The translations under genes and the position numbers were made by a program. The notes under the pieces are model-generated. The model did not search any database, was not told the origin of the DNA, and worked only from the letters and a program-made list of their open reading frames with translations. Below, one piece after another: positions 1-10,879 of a stretch of DNA of 64,000 bases (its first letter is position 1; each line of letters opens with the position of its first letter). The DNA is from Todiramphus chloris collaris (Eukaryota; Chordata; Aves; Coraciiformes; Alcedinidae): assembly GCA_025345505.1 (NCBI GenBank), contig JANVCC010000076.1:8891156-8955155 (forward strand), given 5' to 3'.

Positions 1-3000
1 AGAGAAATTCTCTGAGTGGAAGCTGCATCAGCAGAACTGACTCAGAAGAGAAATTTGCTCTTCAAAGTTTTTTCCGTGAGGTGTCAGCTTCTCTTGGGTG
101 AAGTGCTAGCAGGCAGCGTCCCAGTGACTTTCCCACTGTGGGAACCAAACCCTTTTAAAACTGTTTTGACTGTAACCAAGGAATTAGAGAGATGGATGAA
201 GCCAGCAGAAAGTGTGACAATCTCCTAAAGGCACACAGATGGTGAGCAGACCCTGGAAACTGATTCACTTTGAGCGATCACTTTCCTGAAGCACATTTTG
301 GACAGTTTTCAACCTCTCTGAGGACCTGAGGAAACCTGTAACTTCTCCAAGGCAAAATGAGGGGCAGGAGGGGAGAAGGGAGGTGGAAAAGAAAGCGCAC
401 GATTTTGCCTTGAAATGCACATTCGCACATTGTTATTTATTTCTTTGCCCTTTGACATTGAGAGAAGCTCATCTCAGAACGATCACCCGTGGCTCAGCCC
501 AGATGGAGGTGGGATACAAATTCCATTGCCAGTGCTAACCATGAAAAGATTTCCCTGTTTTACCAGAAACCACAATCCCCCATAGTTCCCAGACTGCTCA
601 AGTGATGTATAGCTTGGTAATTGTCCTGAAAGATAAGGGAAAGCCTCCTCTGCGGTTGCATTTGATATGGGCCTGATGTATGGGATCGCTCAGTGCTGGC
701 TTGGTGGAGGGTGTCTAGAGACAGCGTGGAGTATGCCTCTCTGCCTTCTTCTCACTGGGGAAACTCTGCTGGTGGCAAGCAGGATCCTGAGGGTTGCAAA
801 TTGCTTTCCCACATCTAACATCCCTTTCATAGCAGCCTTGGTCGGTTTTTGGCATGAGGAGGAGAACTGAAGAGTTGTTTATGGCTGCTCAGAAGCTTCC
901 TCTGCAGGGCTGCCAGCCCTGTGCCAAGGACTGAAAGGATTTGCTGAGGGCAGCCTCGGAAGGGTCAGAGGGAAATGGGGCACAGGATGGGGGGGAAGAG
1001 CTGCAAGTGGATGAAGGAGAAAGGCTTCTGGAGATGGAAACCTTCACCCACAGTGAGTAGCAGAAAGCACCTTTTCTTGAGTCAGTGCGAGTGACACTGG
1101 ATAAATTCTCACTTGATTTACCATTAGAAAGTTGGTTGTGGTAAATCCTGCTAACCAGATGGAGTCTGATATAGAGACCTTCCAGCTTGATGCTGTATAG
1201 GGAAGATGGACAACTTCACACTTTCAGATAAGCCTCTGTGATGATTCATTTTCCACATTCCAGAGGATCCTGTTGAGAACTGGGATAAGATTGTCCAAGC
1301 AACTGGGATGAGCAGCCTTTAGATGGCAAGGCCATCTTCATCCAAATTTCACCAGCATCCAGGATGTTCCACTCATCCTACTCGGGCACAGCAGAAGGGT
1401 GAAATCCTACCTCAGCATCTGTGCTATGAAAAGTCTGGCACACTGCAGTTATTTTGCATTGGGGATCTGCAATCTGATGAATGTTCCTCTGATTTTTTTT
1501 TTTTTGGAAGGATTTAAAAATAAGCTGCTCACAGAGTTTGCAAACTTGCTCTCACTGGTTTCAGTGGAGATGTACTAGGACTGCAAAGAGCATTTATGTG
1601 CAAAACAGCTCGTAAAAGGAAATATACGGTGCTTTGTTCTCCCACAGGAGGGCTAGTGAATTATTTGGGTAGAACCCACATGAAGTAAGGAGTAATTGGT
1701 AGATACTCTTTTCCAGACCCTCAGCGGCTGTGATGCAGTAAGTTTCCCTTGTTCAGCCTAGCTGAGAGTCCAGCCTCTAGGTCTCCAGATACAAATTAAG
1801 CAAGACACCGAGAGGCCTTTGGAGAAAGGAGCTTTTATTCGAGGGGATTGACAAACCCATTCGATTTGGACCACTTTCTCTCCGAGATTTAATCTCAGAG
1901 GAACTGGCAAAACAAAAAAAGGCCCAGAAACAAAAGTGAATCAAGCACATGAAGGCATTTATGCTGAAAGCACAGGGTTTTAAATGGGTAGCAGCAAATA
2001 TCCAAAGTCTCTCAAAGCAGAGAGTTCCAGGGTAGCTTGTGTCATTGAAAAACTGGCTTACACTACAGAAATTTAAAAGGAAGCCAAACTTGTGGATTTT
2101 CCTAGCAAATGAGTCTGATGTATCATAAAGAATTTGGGGTTAGGTGCAAAAAGGATTAAATCATCTTCTTGCCCCCCTGCCCCTCAAATTTTTTCCACTA
2201 CAGCATAAAGGAAGATTAGAAGGGTTTTTTTACATTCTCCTTTGTCTTCTCTGTGCACAAGGATGAAGACTGCTTTTATTTGATCTTATTTTATAATTAT
2301 CCCTTAAAAGAAAACAAAACAAAACTTTTGTGAATTCGGTAAAGTAACACCTTGCATTTCACTTGCATGCCTGTAAACTTCTCTAGCACTTGACGGAGGG
2401 CGAGTCAAACCAAGCCTTGCTCTGTAATAAGCATCAGATCAAGTTGGACCATGAATATGTTACTTTCATGGGGATAAAAAAGTAACAACAAATAAATATT
2501 TGGACTTCCTAAACAGATTACAGCTGCTGGGAAGCATACAGCAAAGCTATACAGCTAGGAGAAGAGGGAATGGGGGTCTCATGCTCTGTGAGCTCTCTAT
2601 GTTGCTATGTTGGAGTTGTGGTGCCTTACTGAAACTTTGGGGTACTTCTATGATGCAAATAACAAATTATCATCCCCAGGAGAGCACTACTGGAGTTCCG
2701 GCCCCAGATTTGAGACTAAAGAGAGACACCAAGTGGAAGAAAGGCACAGGACCAGTTGTAAGTCAGTGGACCTCGAGGATTTAATTAATTACGTGTGATT
2801 CACTGCAGCTTTACATGCATAAATAGGTGATGCAGGGGTATGTGTGGGTCCCTCACTGCCTCACACTGACATGTGTGTCTGGGGGGGAGAGGGCAGGGAG
2901 CAGAGGTGGAAAAGAGCCTCCGTTCAAGGCAAGATTTAAAATTAGCTCTGCATAGCAAAGATGTACTTGGATGCCCTCATGAATGAAACTGAAGGGAATT

Positions 3001-5801
3001 AAGTCTCTGAACACTTTTGTGGATCTGAGCTTATGTAAGAAGTGTTAGTGGCATAGGTTGTTGGTTCCACTTGCCTTGCTTCCCCAGGTAAATCGTGCCA
3101 GTGTTGCAGTTTTCCCTGAGCAAACATCCAGCCTACCTATGCCAGCTCCTGAATGCTTTCATTTATTTTGGCAGACCTTGAACTGGATCTTCCTTCTTCG
3201 GTTTTTCTAAAGTGTTTATGTTAAGTGGTCTGAAAGGGATGACATCCTGCTGGTCTGTGGGCTATGGAGTTAATATTGCCTAAGCAACAGCGTTTGTCCT
3301 GGCACCCCCAGTGCAGCTCAACATTGCTGGGTAATGTTCATTCCTCTCAGTCCAGGGTAACAGACAATTTAAAGAACTGTCAAGAAACGGGTGAGTGTTT
3401 AAACACTTCTTCAGCCTTGTGTCAGACAGAGCTGGTCCAGACTGACACAGGTGCCAGAAGTGAATCACACATGAAATCTGCCCAGATGTGCCTGTGTTTG
3501 GTGCCAATTCTGGCCTTCCTTTTTGAAAGAGAAGGGCAGATCCAGGCAACTTTGCATTCAAGTTAAGACCTTCAGAAGAAAGTATCAGTGCTCTGGCTCC
3601 TTCTTCCCACTATGCAGAAAAAATGCAAGTACACATCCAGGTAGCCTGACCTCAGAAAGAGGGTATGACAAATAGCTCAAGTCTTGTCGAAGGGATATCA
3701 CCTTTCTTTGGCATTTTATAACCTTCCAGTGCAAGGCTGGACATAAAATCCAGAATATCATGTCAATCTGTAAGTACTAGAAAAAACTCAAGGTTTTAAG
3801 TGGAACCTACTGTGCTCCATCAGGCTGTCTTTAGAAACAAGACCTTCTTGGTTCCTGGAGGAATGGTGGTTATTCTTGTTGCCCTCTGAAGTGGAGGTTG
3901 TGTTTCAAGGTAAGGTCTCTTCTGCAAAAAGGCACAAACACATCATCTTGTATCTCCAAGGAGAGAGGGCACACTGAAAGAAGCAGAATGCTTCTTCGTA
4001 AGAAGAAAGGTTTTGCTGTCTAGTATTGAAGCCTCAGGAGTAAGGTTAAGTTCTTCAGGTGTTGATCCATATCCATATGTGTTTAAAAGGATTGAGCCTG
4101 AATACTACCTCTTTGGAATTAGTTTGTGGTTGCTAAAGAGGACTGCAAAAGGCACAAAGAAGAGTGTAAAACTGGGTGAAGTTCTAGCTCACCAAGTTCT
4201 GTGAAGTCATGCTGTGGATGTAGTCAGCCTAGACATGGCCAGGTACTGAACAGAGCTCAGCAGCACCAGAAATTGCTCCTTAGTGACTGGGCTCCTTAGT
4301 GACAGGGTCTCCTCTCAGTCCAGAGGTGTCTGTGACCTGCTCACACTCTGTGAAAAACCTTTTGAGATTTGTTTCTATGAGGATTTAAAAACAGGGAGAA
4401 ATTGAGGAAAGCATAGGATGGTAAATCTTGGTTTGTTCCAGCAAACTTCCCACCCCAAAGGTCAGACAGATGTCCAGCTGATGCTGGCACACATTCCTGT
4501 ACTTGCTAATGCTCAGTGGATCACAAAAGCTCAGAGTGCAGAAGTCCCGAAGTTAGTGCCTTGGGAGACACTTCCCTGTGTACTGCAATTCCTGGTGCCT
4601 GTTGAAGCAGGAACAACATTTTCTTGCAAAATACCAGGTTAGGGAGCGCAGTCACCTCTGTAAGAAGCAGCTGTGAGGGACCTCTACCAGGGTCCAAAAT
4701 AACCAAGCCTCAGAGGAATCTGCTTCCCAGTTACTTGGATGCCTCTGGCAGAACTGTTTCCCTTTGGTTTGGCCAAGTCTTAACTCCTGCTGGAAAATTT
4801 CAATTGCCTGCATTTCTCATTTCAACCAGAGGAGGGCAACTGGTCATCAGGAAAATTAATTCGGTATACTAAAGCTGACATGTTCACTTGGAAGTCATAA
4901 AACGTGTAACTAGTAAAAATAATTAGTCCTGGAAAAAAAAATCAGACTAAACCCACACCTGTTAATAAACGTTTCCCCCCACAATGTGAGTTAGAATAGC
5001 CTCAGCAACCACTGCATTTCTACTGCTGTTCACTCCAGCTGTTGCTCTTTGTATATGATTAATCTGCTGGTAAATCACGGCTTTTGGCAAATAAGAGGAT
5101 TCCGCTTACAGCACCGCGAAAGGCTTTCCGTCAATCCAGACTTTACAAAATCTGCAATTTTAACTCGAGCTCTGCATCCTGTCTCTCTTATACTGAGTTA
5201 TTCAATAGCCACTAACTGTGAGCGGTAAGTTGTTTGATCATATATTTTTTTAAATTTAAAATTTAAATGGAAAAAAAATAGCAATTCTTTACTCTACAGT
5301 TGAAGTAGTCCTATCTCCTCAAAGCAACTGTGGAAAAAAAGAGCATTTTGTTCAAAGTTAGGGAGTTTGTATTGATAATGACAGCACTCATCAATGTATC
5401 CCCTGAACCCCACAATGTTTGGCCCTGTCAGTCCAGAAACCCTTTCCCTCTTAGAGTCACAGGAATGTGTGGCCAATTCAAAGGCTTTTTAAGGGAAAAA
5501 AAATATATGCAAACATTATAAATCCATGTCTCTTTTTCTGTTCTTTATCATGCCAAGGACTAATCACTGATGTAACACCGGGCAACAACATGTGCCAGTT
5601 GAATCTCAGACCACTTCTCAGAGATCCTTTGATGCTGGAGAAAAGCAGTTTGGTCCCTTCCAACCAGAACAATCTCGAGACCTTCCATCTCTGCTTCAGA
5701 GAGACATAAAGTGCTGCATGTAATCTAAATGGTGAGAACTTGCTTGCTCACATATCCAACAGAAGGAGCCATCCTGGAGCCCGGAGATCTCCTACAGTCA
5801 A
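1..5801. other. Upstream intergenic DNA, no gene recognised
   Basis: No exon with plausible splice sites and no recognisable protein match. Open frames are all below about 100 codons. CR1 was not recognised here. A repeat-free, CpG-containing stretch at about 5030-5260 looks like ordered noncoding sequence. Short homopolymers and the 4275 duplication are the only repeats noticed. In human this side faces ALX4 (recalled), but nothing of ALX4 is seen. Confidence 0.7.
4275..4306. repeat. 16 bp tandem duplication
   Basis: GCTCCTTAGTGACTGG is followed at once by a copy differing in one base (ACAGG for ACTGG). Confidence 0.85.
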
Positions 5802-5858
5802 CAGCTGGACGTGATGATATTGAAGGTCTCTTCCAATCACAATGATCCTGTTATTCTA
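5802..5858 (+). repeat. CR1 3'-end fragment
   Basis: CAGCTGGACGTGATGATATT, then a segment matching the CR1 3' hairpin region (AAGGTCTCTTCCAA). It is short and diverged. Confidence 0.6.
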
Positions 5859-7432
5859 CCCAGCCAGGCATGGTTTTACCAACAGGGGCTGAGGAGGCTG
5901 GAGCTCTGTCCTCCATTAGCAGCCACCCATAATGAGTAGCCACTCATGTGGTGTCTGTGTCTTTCACTGAAAAGCAGCAGGTCTCTGGGGACTTGTGCAG
6001 CTTCTCACAACCCTGAGGAAGGCTGCAAAGAGCCATAAATGTGCAGCACAGCCAGCTCTGTGCGAGACATTAGTACCCCCTGTGCGTGAAGGAGACAAAC
6101 CTTATGTGCAAATGAATCAGAACCTCTGTGAGGAAGCTGAAGCCCAGGAAGGACCTGCACAAGGAGGCTGCAGCCCAATGACTTGGCATTGTGCAGCCTT
6201 CTTGTATTTATTCACAGAACAGGCCATGACTTGATTAGGTAAAGAGATTAATTCCTCCTGAAAGGAAAGTATTTGTTTGTCAGGGAATGGGTGCTCTGTT
6301 TGAAGATGGCACAAGGCAAAACCAGACTGCTTGGCTGGATGACCTATTGGCTGGTCTCTGTCTGCCTTTGGAATGGTATTTTGGTCTTCCAGCCCGAGGT
6401 GGCAGGTAATAGTGGGTTTCTTCAGCCCGTGTGTTTTCTTGCAAGCACTTTTGTGCAATCTCTAGCTGAGAATCCAGCATGCTGTGTACATTGTAAAATA
6501 CGCTGTTTATACTTGGGATTTTAGTTCACCATCTGCGCAAGGCTTGGCTGCAACCTCTCCATGGATCTGCTCCCCCTCCATTGCCAAATCCCTGTTGCCA
6601 GCCTTCAGAAAAGCACAGTTCACTTCAGAACTCCTCGTACTACTCGGTCTCTCTGGAAGCTCTTTTAAAGCCTCTCCCCCGTTCTCAGCAAACGCAGCGG
6701 TACAGACTTAATGCTTTTCTACAGGCTCACTGATTCATCTCGGAGTGGCACTGAGGCGTACCCGCTTAGACGTGCACTCACTGATGCATATATACCTCCA
6801 CACTGCCCTTGCTAATGTGTACGCCTGTTCTCAAAGCCGTTGACACAAATTCATTCAGGCATCGGAGCTGCGGGCACACGCACAATCCATTTGTGCCGCA
6901 CCTCGTAATCACTTTTTATTTTAAACCCATTTTCTTGAAGGAACAGCCTTTGCACTAATCCTCAGGGGGAATATTTTGAGCCCAGGCTTCCTTCCTCAAA
7001 GTAGGACACTTTCTGTAAGAGTCAGAAACCAGCTACATGCTCGGTACCTGTAGCCTTGGATATTCTGGCAGTGCACAGAGGAGGAAAAGTGAAGAAAGAA
7101 GAGGCAGATGCTACTTCACCTGTCGCACAGAGCCTTGTGTCTTTCCAGGTAAGCATTCTGGCTTATGAAGTATATGTGTAAGCCTGACCAGGTGTTTAAA
7201 GACAAAGCTTATTACAAGAGGGAAGAAAACTAACTTTCAATATTCGGTTTGAGAGTTAGGGGTGTTTTTACTGAGGGTTAATTCTGCTTGAAGAGAGATG
7301 CTGAAGCACAACCGGTTTCCAGAGAGACAGGTAGTCCCCAAGACTGGCTGTAAATGAGTTTTCAGATACTGTCCCAAGTAATTCTGAGGCAAAATTTGTC
7401 CTCGTCTGAGATACTAACAACTGACCTTGTCT

Positions 7433-7702
7433 TGATAGGACAAGAGGAAATGGCCTCAAGTTGCACCAGGGGAGGTTTAGGTTGGATGTTAGGAGAACTT
7501 TTTTTCACTGAAAGGATTGTAAAGCTGTGGACCAGGCTGCCCAGGGAAGTGGCTGAATCACCATTCCTGGACATGTTTAAAAGTTGTGTAGTTGTGGTGC
7601 TGAGGGACATGGTTTAGCAGTGGACTTTGTAGAGTTAGGTTGGTTGGACTTGATGATCTTGAAGGTCTCTTCCAACCTAAATGATTCTATGGTCCTATGA
7701 CA
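7433..7702 (+). repeat. CR1 retrotransposon, 5'-truncated
   Basis: It starts in the RT-gene 3' portion (GATAGGACAAGAGGAAATGG), runs through the CCAGGCTGCCCAGGGAAGTGG region and ends ATGATTCTATGGTCCTATG. This is the full CR1 3' terminus in + orientation. Confidence 0.93.
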
Positions 7703-8349
7703 ATACAACTGATTTGGTCCGAGAAGAGCCTGAGCAAAGGCAGGTTTGTTAGACAGTCTGCAGGCCATGGGAAGCCTGGTATTGCTGTGGGCAGCTGCAG
7801 AAACAGAGTGGTGAGACCACACCTACAAAAGCCCCTGTGCAGAGCAAGTCATTTCACTTCCACCTCATCGTCCCTGTTCTGCTTCAGCATCTGCATTTCA
7901 ACCATCTCTCCCTGGCCAAGCCCACAGGAGAGCTGCAGCTGATGGGTCTGCAGTGACCCATTGATGGGACTGAGAGGGACATGCCATATGTGTGGTACTT
8001 GGTGAGTGGCACCTGCCTTCCCTGAAGGCCCCTCTCAAGGCCCCTTCTGCCTCATGCTATCCATGATGCAAGAAGGAGGGCTTGTTACATGGCCTGCATT
8101 CACTCATTACACCACCACAGGCTCATCCTACCATCCTACCTAGGTCTGTAGGACCTAGATTTTTTTCTTCAAAGTCTGGTGTCATAGCGAGGAATCGCCC
8201 TGAAGGCACAGAAGATGATTGAGAAGCACCTTGTATGGACAGAGTAAGGCGGCTGTTGTACACCTATCACAGTACAAAGGCCAAACTGGTTTTTGCTGTG
8301 CACAGGAATGAGGAGTGGGGCCCTGTGCTCCATACCTTGTTTGTTCCTC

Positions 8350-8612
8350 ATCCTAACAGGACAGTAGAAAACACGAAAGTAAGGAACAGATAAAAGAAAG
8401 GAATTGTTTATGCTGAGGGTGGTGAGAGCCTGGCCCAGGTTGCCCAGAGAGGTGGTCTGTGCCCCATCCCCAGAACCATTCCAAGTGAGGTTGGCCAGGG
8501 CTCTGAGCAACCTGCTCTAGTTGCAGATGTCCCTGCTCCCTGCAGGGGGGTTGGACTGGGTGATCTTTAAAGGTTCCTCCCCACTCAAACCACTCAATGA
8601 TTCTTTTCTATG
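8350..8612 (+). repeat. CR1 retrotransposon, 5'-truncated
   Basis: GAGGGTGGTGAGAGCCTGGC to GGGGGGTTGGACTGGGTGAT is a typical CR1 3' region. The tail ATTCTTTTCTATGACTCT is somewhat decayed. Confidence 0.9.
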
Positions 8613-9382
8613 ACTCTAACAATGCTGATCTTCAGAAGGGTGAGGGATCTCCTGACCTTCCCTTGTTTTAGGATTGTCTTGACCAATTTGGTTTTAGTAT
8701 CTTTGAAATGAGGACTTCACAGAATCATTGAAGATGATCCCATTAAAAAGGATCACATTATTGTTAGTTAGGTTGCCTTGTCACAGGAGAGAAGAGGCAG
8801 GGTCCCCCAGCTATGCTACACAAAGAACAAAGAGCCAGTACTGCTTGCTGCAAAAATCCGGGGAAACCCAGGGGAACAATGCAATGACACCGGTCAGCAG
8901 AGCAAACAGCAGCCCCAGCATGCCAACACCTCACCGTCACATTGCTGTAATCGCTGAGGCAAACCGGAGCTTAAAGAGGTTTGGACAGGGAACAATGCAG
9001 TAGCTCTGCTGATGTTTACAGGGTTCACTAGGGCAGCAAAATTGCCCATTGGGGAAAAAAAAAAATCTTTGGGTCATCAGGCTTGCTTTCAGCTGGCGGA
9101 GAGCCACAGCGTCTCACTGGAGCAGGCAACCTGTGAGCTGCCTTAAACATGAAGGTGAGCCTGTATCTGCTCAGTGGCCCACAAAGGGAGAGCCTCAGGT
9201 GAGGTGGGTGACCAGCAAACACAGCCCATCTGGGAGAACCACCCTGGAGCAGGACCTGGGCTACCTGTGGGAGTGGAGCAAGGAGAACTGGTTGCACCTG
9301 GAAGGGGTGAAGTGGTGGCCAAGCATAACAGGTGAGAGCGGCTGAGGGGAGCTTAGCTCTGATGGGGAATGAGAATTGTAGA

Positions 9383-9780
9383 CTCAGAGTGGTTTGGATG
9401 GAAGGGACCTTTAAAGGTCACCCAGTCCAACCCCCCTGCAGGGAGCAGGGGCAGCTGCAACCAGAGCAGGTTGCTCAGAGCCCTGGCCAACCTCACCTGC
9501 AATGGTTCTAGGGATGGGGCACTGACCACCTCTCTGGGCAACCTGGGCCAGGCTCTCACCACCCTTGGCATCAAAACTTGCTTCCTTCTCTCCAGTCTGA
9601 ATCTCCCTCTTTTAGCTTAAAACCATCACTGCTTGTCCTGTCCCAACAGGCCCTGATAAAATGTCTGTCCCCACCTTTCTGGCAGGCCCCTTTCAAGCAC
9701 TGAAAGGCTGCAAGAAGGTCTCTGGAGCCTTCTCTTCTCCAGGCTGAAGGGATATCCCCCACCCTTTCCCAGCTTGTCCC
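9383..9780 (-). repeat. CR1 retrotransposon abutting the CD82 promoter
   Basis: Reverse-strand CR1. The 3' end is near 9383 (GGACCTTTAAAGGTCACCCA) and it can be followed through CAGGCCC and CTTCTCCAGGCTGAA to a diverged 5' truncation near 9780. The truncated end is about 35 bp from the TATA-like box. Confidence 0.9.
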
Positions 9781-9814
9781 GGGCAGGCAGGTGTTATTTG
9801 TTTTGCGGAGTGGC

Positions 9815-9820
9815 TATAAA
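9815..9820 (+). promoter_or_regulatory. CD82: TATA-like box
   Basis: TATAAA inside GGCTATAAAGGCGC at the upstream edge of the CpG island. If used, it would place the start site near 9845-9850, leaving a first exon of about 230 nt up to the donor at 10075/10076. Mixed TATA plus CpG-island promoters exist but are the minority. Use is inferred. Confidence 0.5.
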
Positions 9821-9845
9821 GGCGCTGCAGCGGCCCCAGGGCAGG

Positions 9846-10075
9846 GGCACGGTGCGAGGCCTGCAGCCGTTCCGCGGCAGCGCCGCCAGCCCCGGGCACG
9901 GCAGGACCCACGACCCAGCTCCCGCAGCCTCCCCGTGCGGGGGGCCCGCCCCGGGGCCGGCTCAGCGCAGCCGCCGGCTCCGCCCCGCGGGGCCTGGGGC
10001 AGGGCCAGCCAAAGCCAGACCGGCGGGGGAAGGAGCCAAGTGCCGAGCCGAGCCGCGCCGAGCCGAACAGAGCAG
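9846..10075 (+). other. CD82: CD82 exon 1, untranslated (start approximate)
   Basis: The 3' end is set by a donor reading CAG|GTAGGC at 10075/10076 inside the CpG island. The 5' end is only estimated from the TATA-like box. In human CD82 the first exons are also noncoding (recalled). A further short noncoding exon in the 17.9 kb intron that follows is possible and would not be recognisable from sequence alone. Confidence 0.6.
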
Positions 10076-10106
10076 GTAGGCAGGCGCGGAGCGGGGGCCC
10101 GTGGAC

Positions 10107-10190
10107 GGGAGGGCCGGGGTAGGGACCCCTTCGGCGGGGCTGGGATGGGATGGGGAGGTGTGTGCGCCTTTGGGGGGGTCCGGGGCGGGG
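10107..10190 (+). promoter_or_regulatory. G-quadruplex-type G tracts at the start of intron 1
   Basis: 10107-10124 is GGGAGGGCCGGGGTAGGG, four G runs with loops of 1, 2 and 2 nt. A second set at 10172-10190 has seven G, then two runs of four G. Both are on the sense strand, 32-115 nt downstream of the exon 1 donor. Folding is inferred from the pattern. Confidence 0.6.
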
Positions 10191-10842
10191 AGCGGATCCC
10201 CCGGGCTTCCCCGCCGCCAGTAGCGCAGCCCCCGCGGGGGCTCGGCTGGGCCGGCAGCCCCGGGTAGCCCCGGGGCGGGTGAGCAGTGCCCGAAGAGCCC
10301 CCCGGGGAGCCGGGCCCCGCAGCTCTCAGCTGCTCTGCGTGCGCCCCTTCAGACGGAAATCGGTGGGTAAGGCTCGATCGTCTTGTGTAACTGGCGTAAG
10401 GGCAGAAAAAAAAATCCCCCGTCCTCAGGTGCTGGCGCTGGGGTGAGGCAGGAGCGAGCCCCGCGGGCAGGGTGTGTGGGGAAGCGATTTTTAGCAGGTG
10501 GAATGTCCCCGAGCTGCGTGCTGGTGCAGCGGGGCGATGCTGCCGGCTTGGGTTTCTAAGGTGTGGGTTGGATGCCTTTAGAGCAATTTCACCCCTGTTA
10601 GGACAGCAGAAATGCGGTACTGCCCCGGCCTCCTGTGTTCTTTCTCTTCCCGACCCCCTCCCTTTTAAAATCCCGCTGTGGAGTTCAGAGCTTGGGCTGC
10701 AGCGGCTGGGTCTGTGTTGGCCGTGAATGATCTTGTAGTGCAACTGTTAACAAATCTGTTGATACAGGATGAGGGTTTGTTACAACCCCAGCAGAACAAC
10801 TCTGCTGTGTGTGCTTTAACAGAAAAGGGAGCCCTCAATTCC

Positions 10843-10879
10843 AAAAAAAAAAAAAAAAAATTGGGGGAAAAAAACCCCC
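10843..10879. repeat. A18 tract followed by a G5-A7-C5 hairpin, intron 1
   Basis: An 18 nt A run ends at 10860. After TT comes GGGGGAAAAAAACCCCC (10863-10879), a perfect 5 bp stem with an A7 loop. Confidence 0.8.

Larger units (their letters stand above)
5859..9382. other. Upstream intergenic DNA with two CR1 copies
   Basis: Outside the CR1 copies at 7433 and 8350, no gene is recognised. 6720-6960 is repeat-free with an unusual number of CpG for this region and may be a conserved element. 9049-9345 is open for 98 codons but matches nothing known to me. Confidence 0.65.
9785..10480 (+). promoter_or_regulatory. CD82: CpG island promoter of CD82
   Basis: GC content and CpG density rise abruptly from about 9785 and fall away by about 10480, unlike anything else in the window. 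The block holds several GC boxes of the CCGCCCC/GGGGCGG type (for example near 9946, 9977 and 10180), a run of GCCGA/GCCGC units at 10041-10066 and a TATA-like box at 9815. It lies upstream of the coding exons on the same strand and ends in a good splice donor, so it is read as the CD82 promoter. Assignment to CD82 is by position. A bidirectional or alternative promoter role cannot be excluded without transcript data. Confidence 0.8.

Noticed and set aside
9791-10267. 158-codon + strand frame through exon 1
   Set aside because: Same GC-rich effect. It crosses the splice donor at 10075/10076, and the translation is arginine/alanine-rich with no family match.
9814-10743. 309-codon open frame on the - strand
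   Set aside because: It lies across the CpG island and exon 1 of CD82, where high GC removes stop codons. The product is low-complexity Pro/Arg/Gly-rich with no domain.
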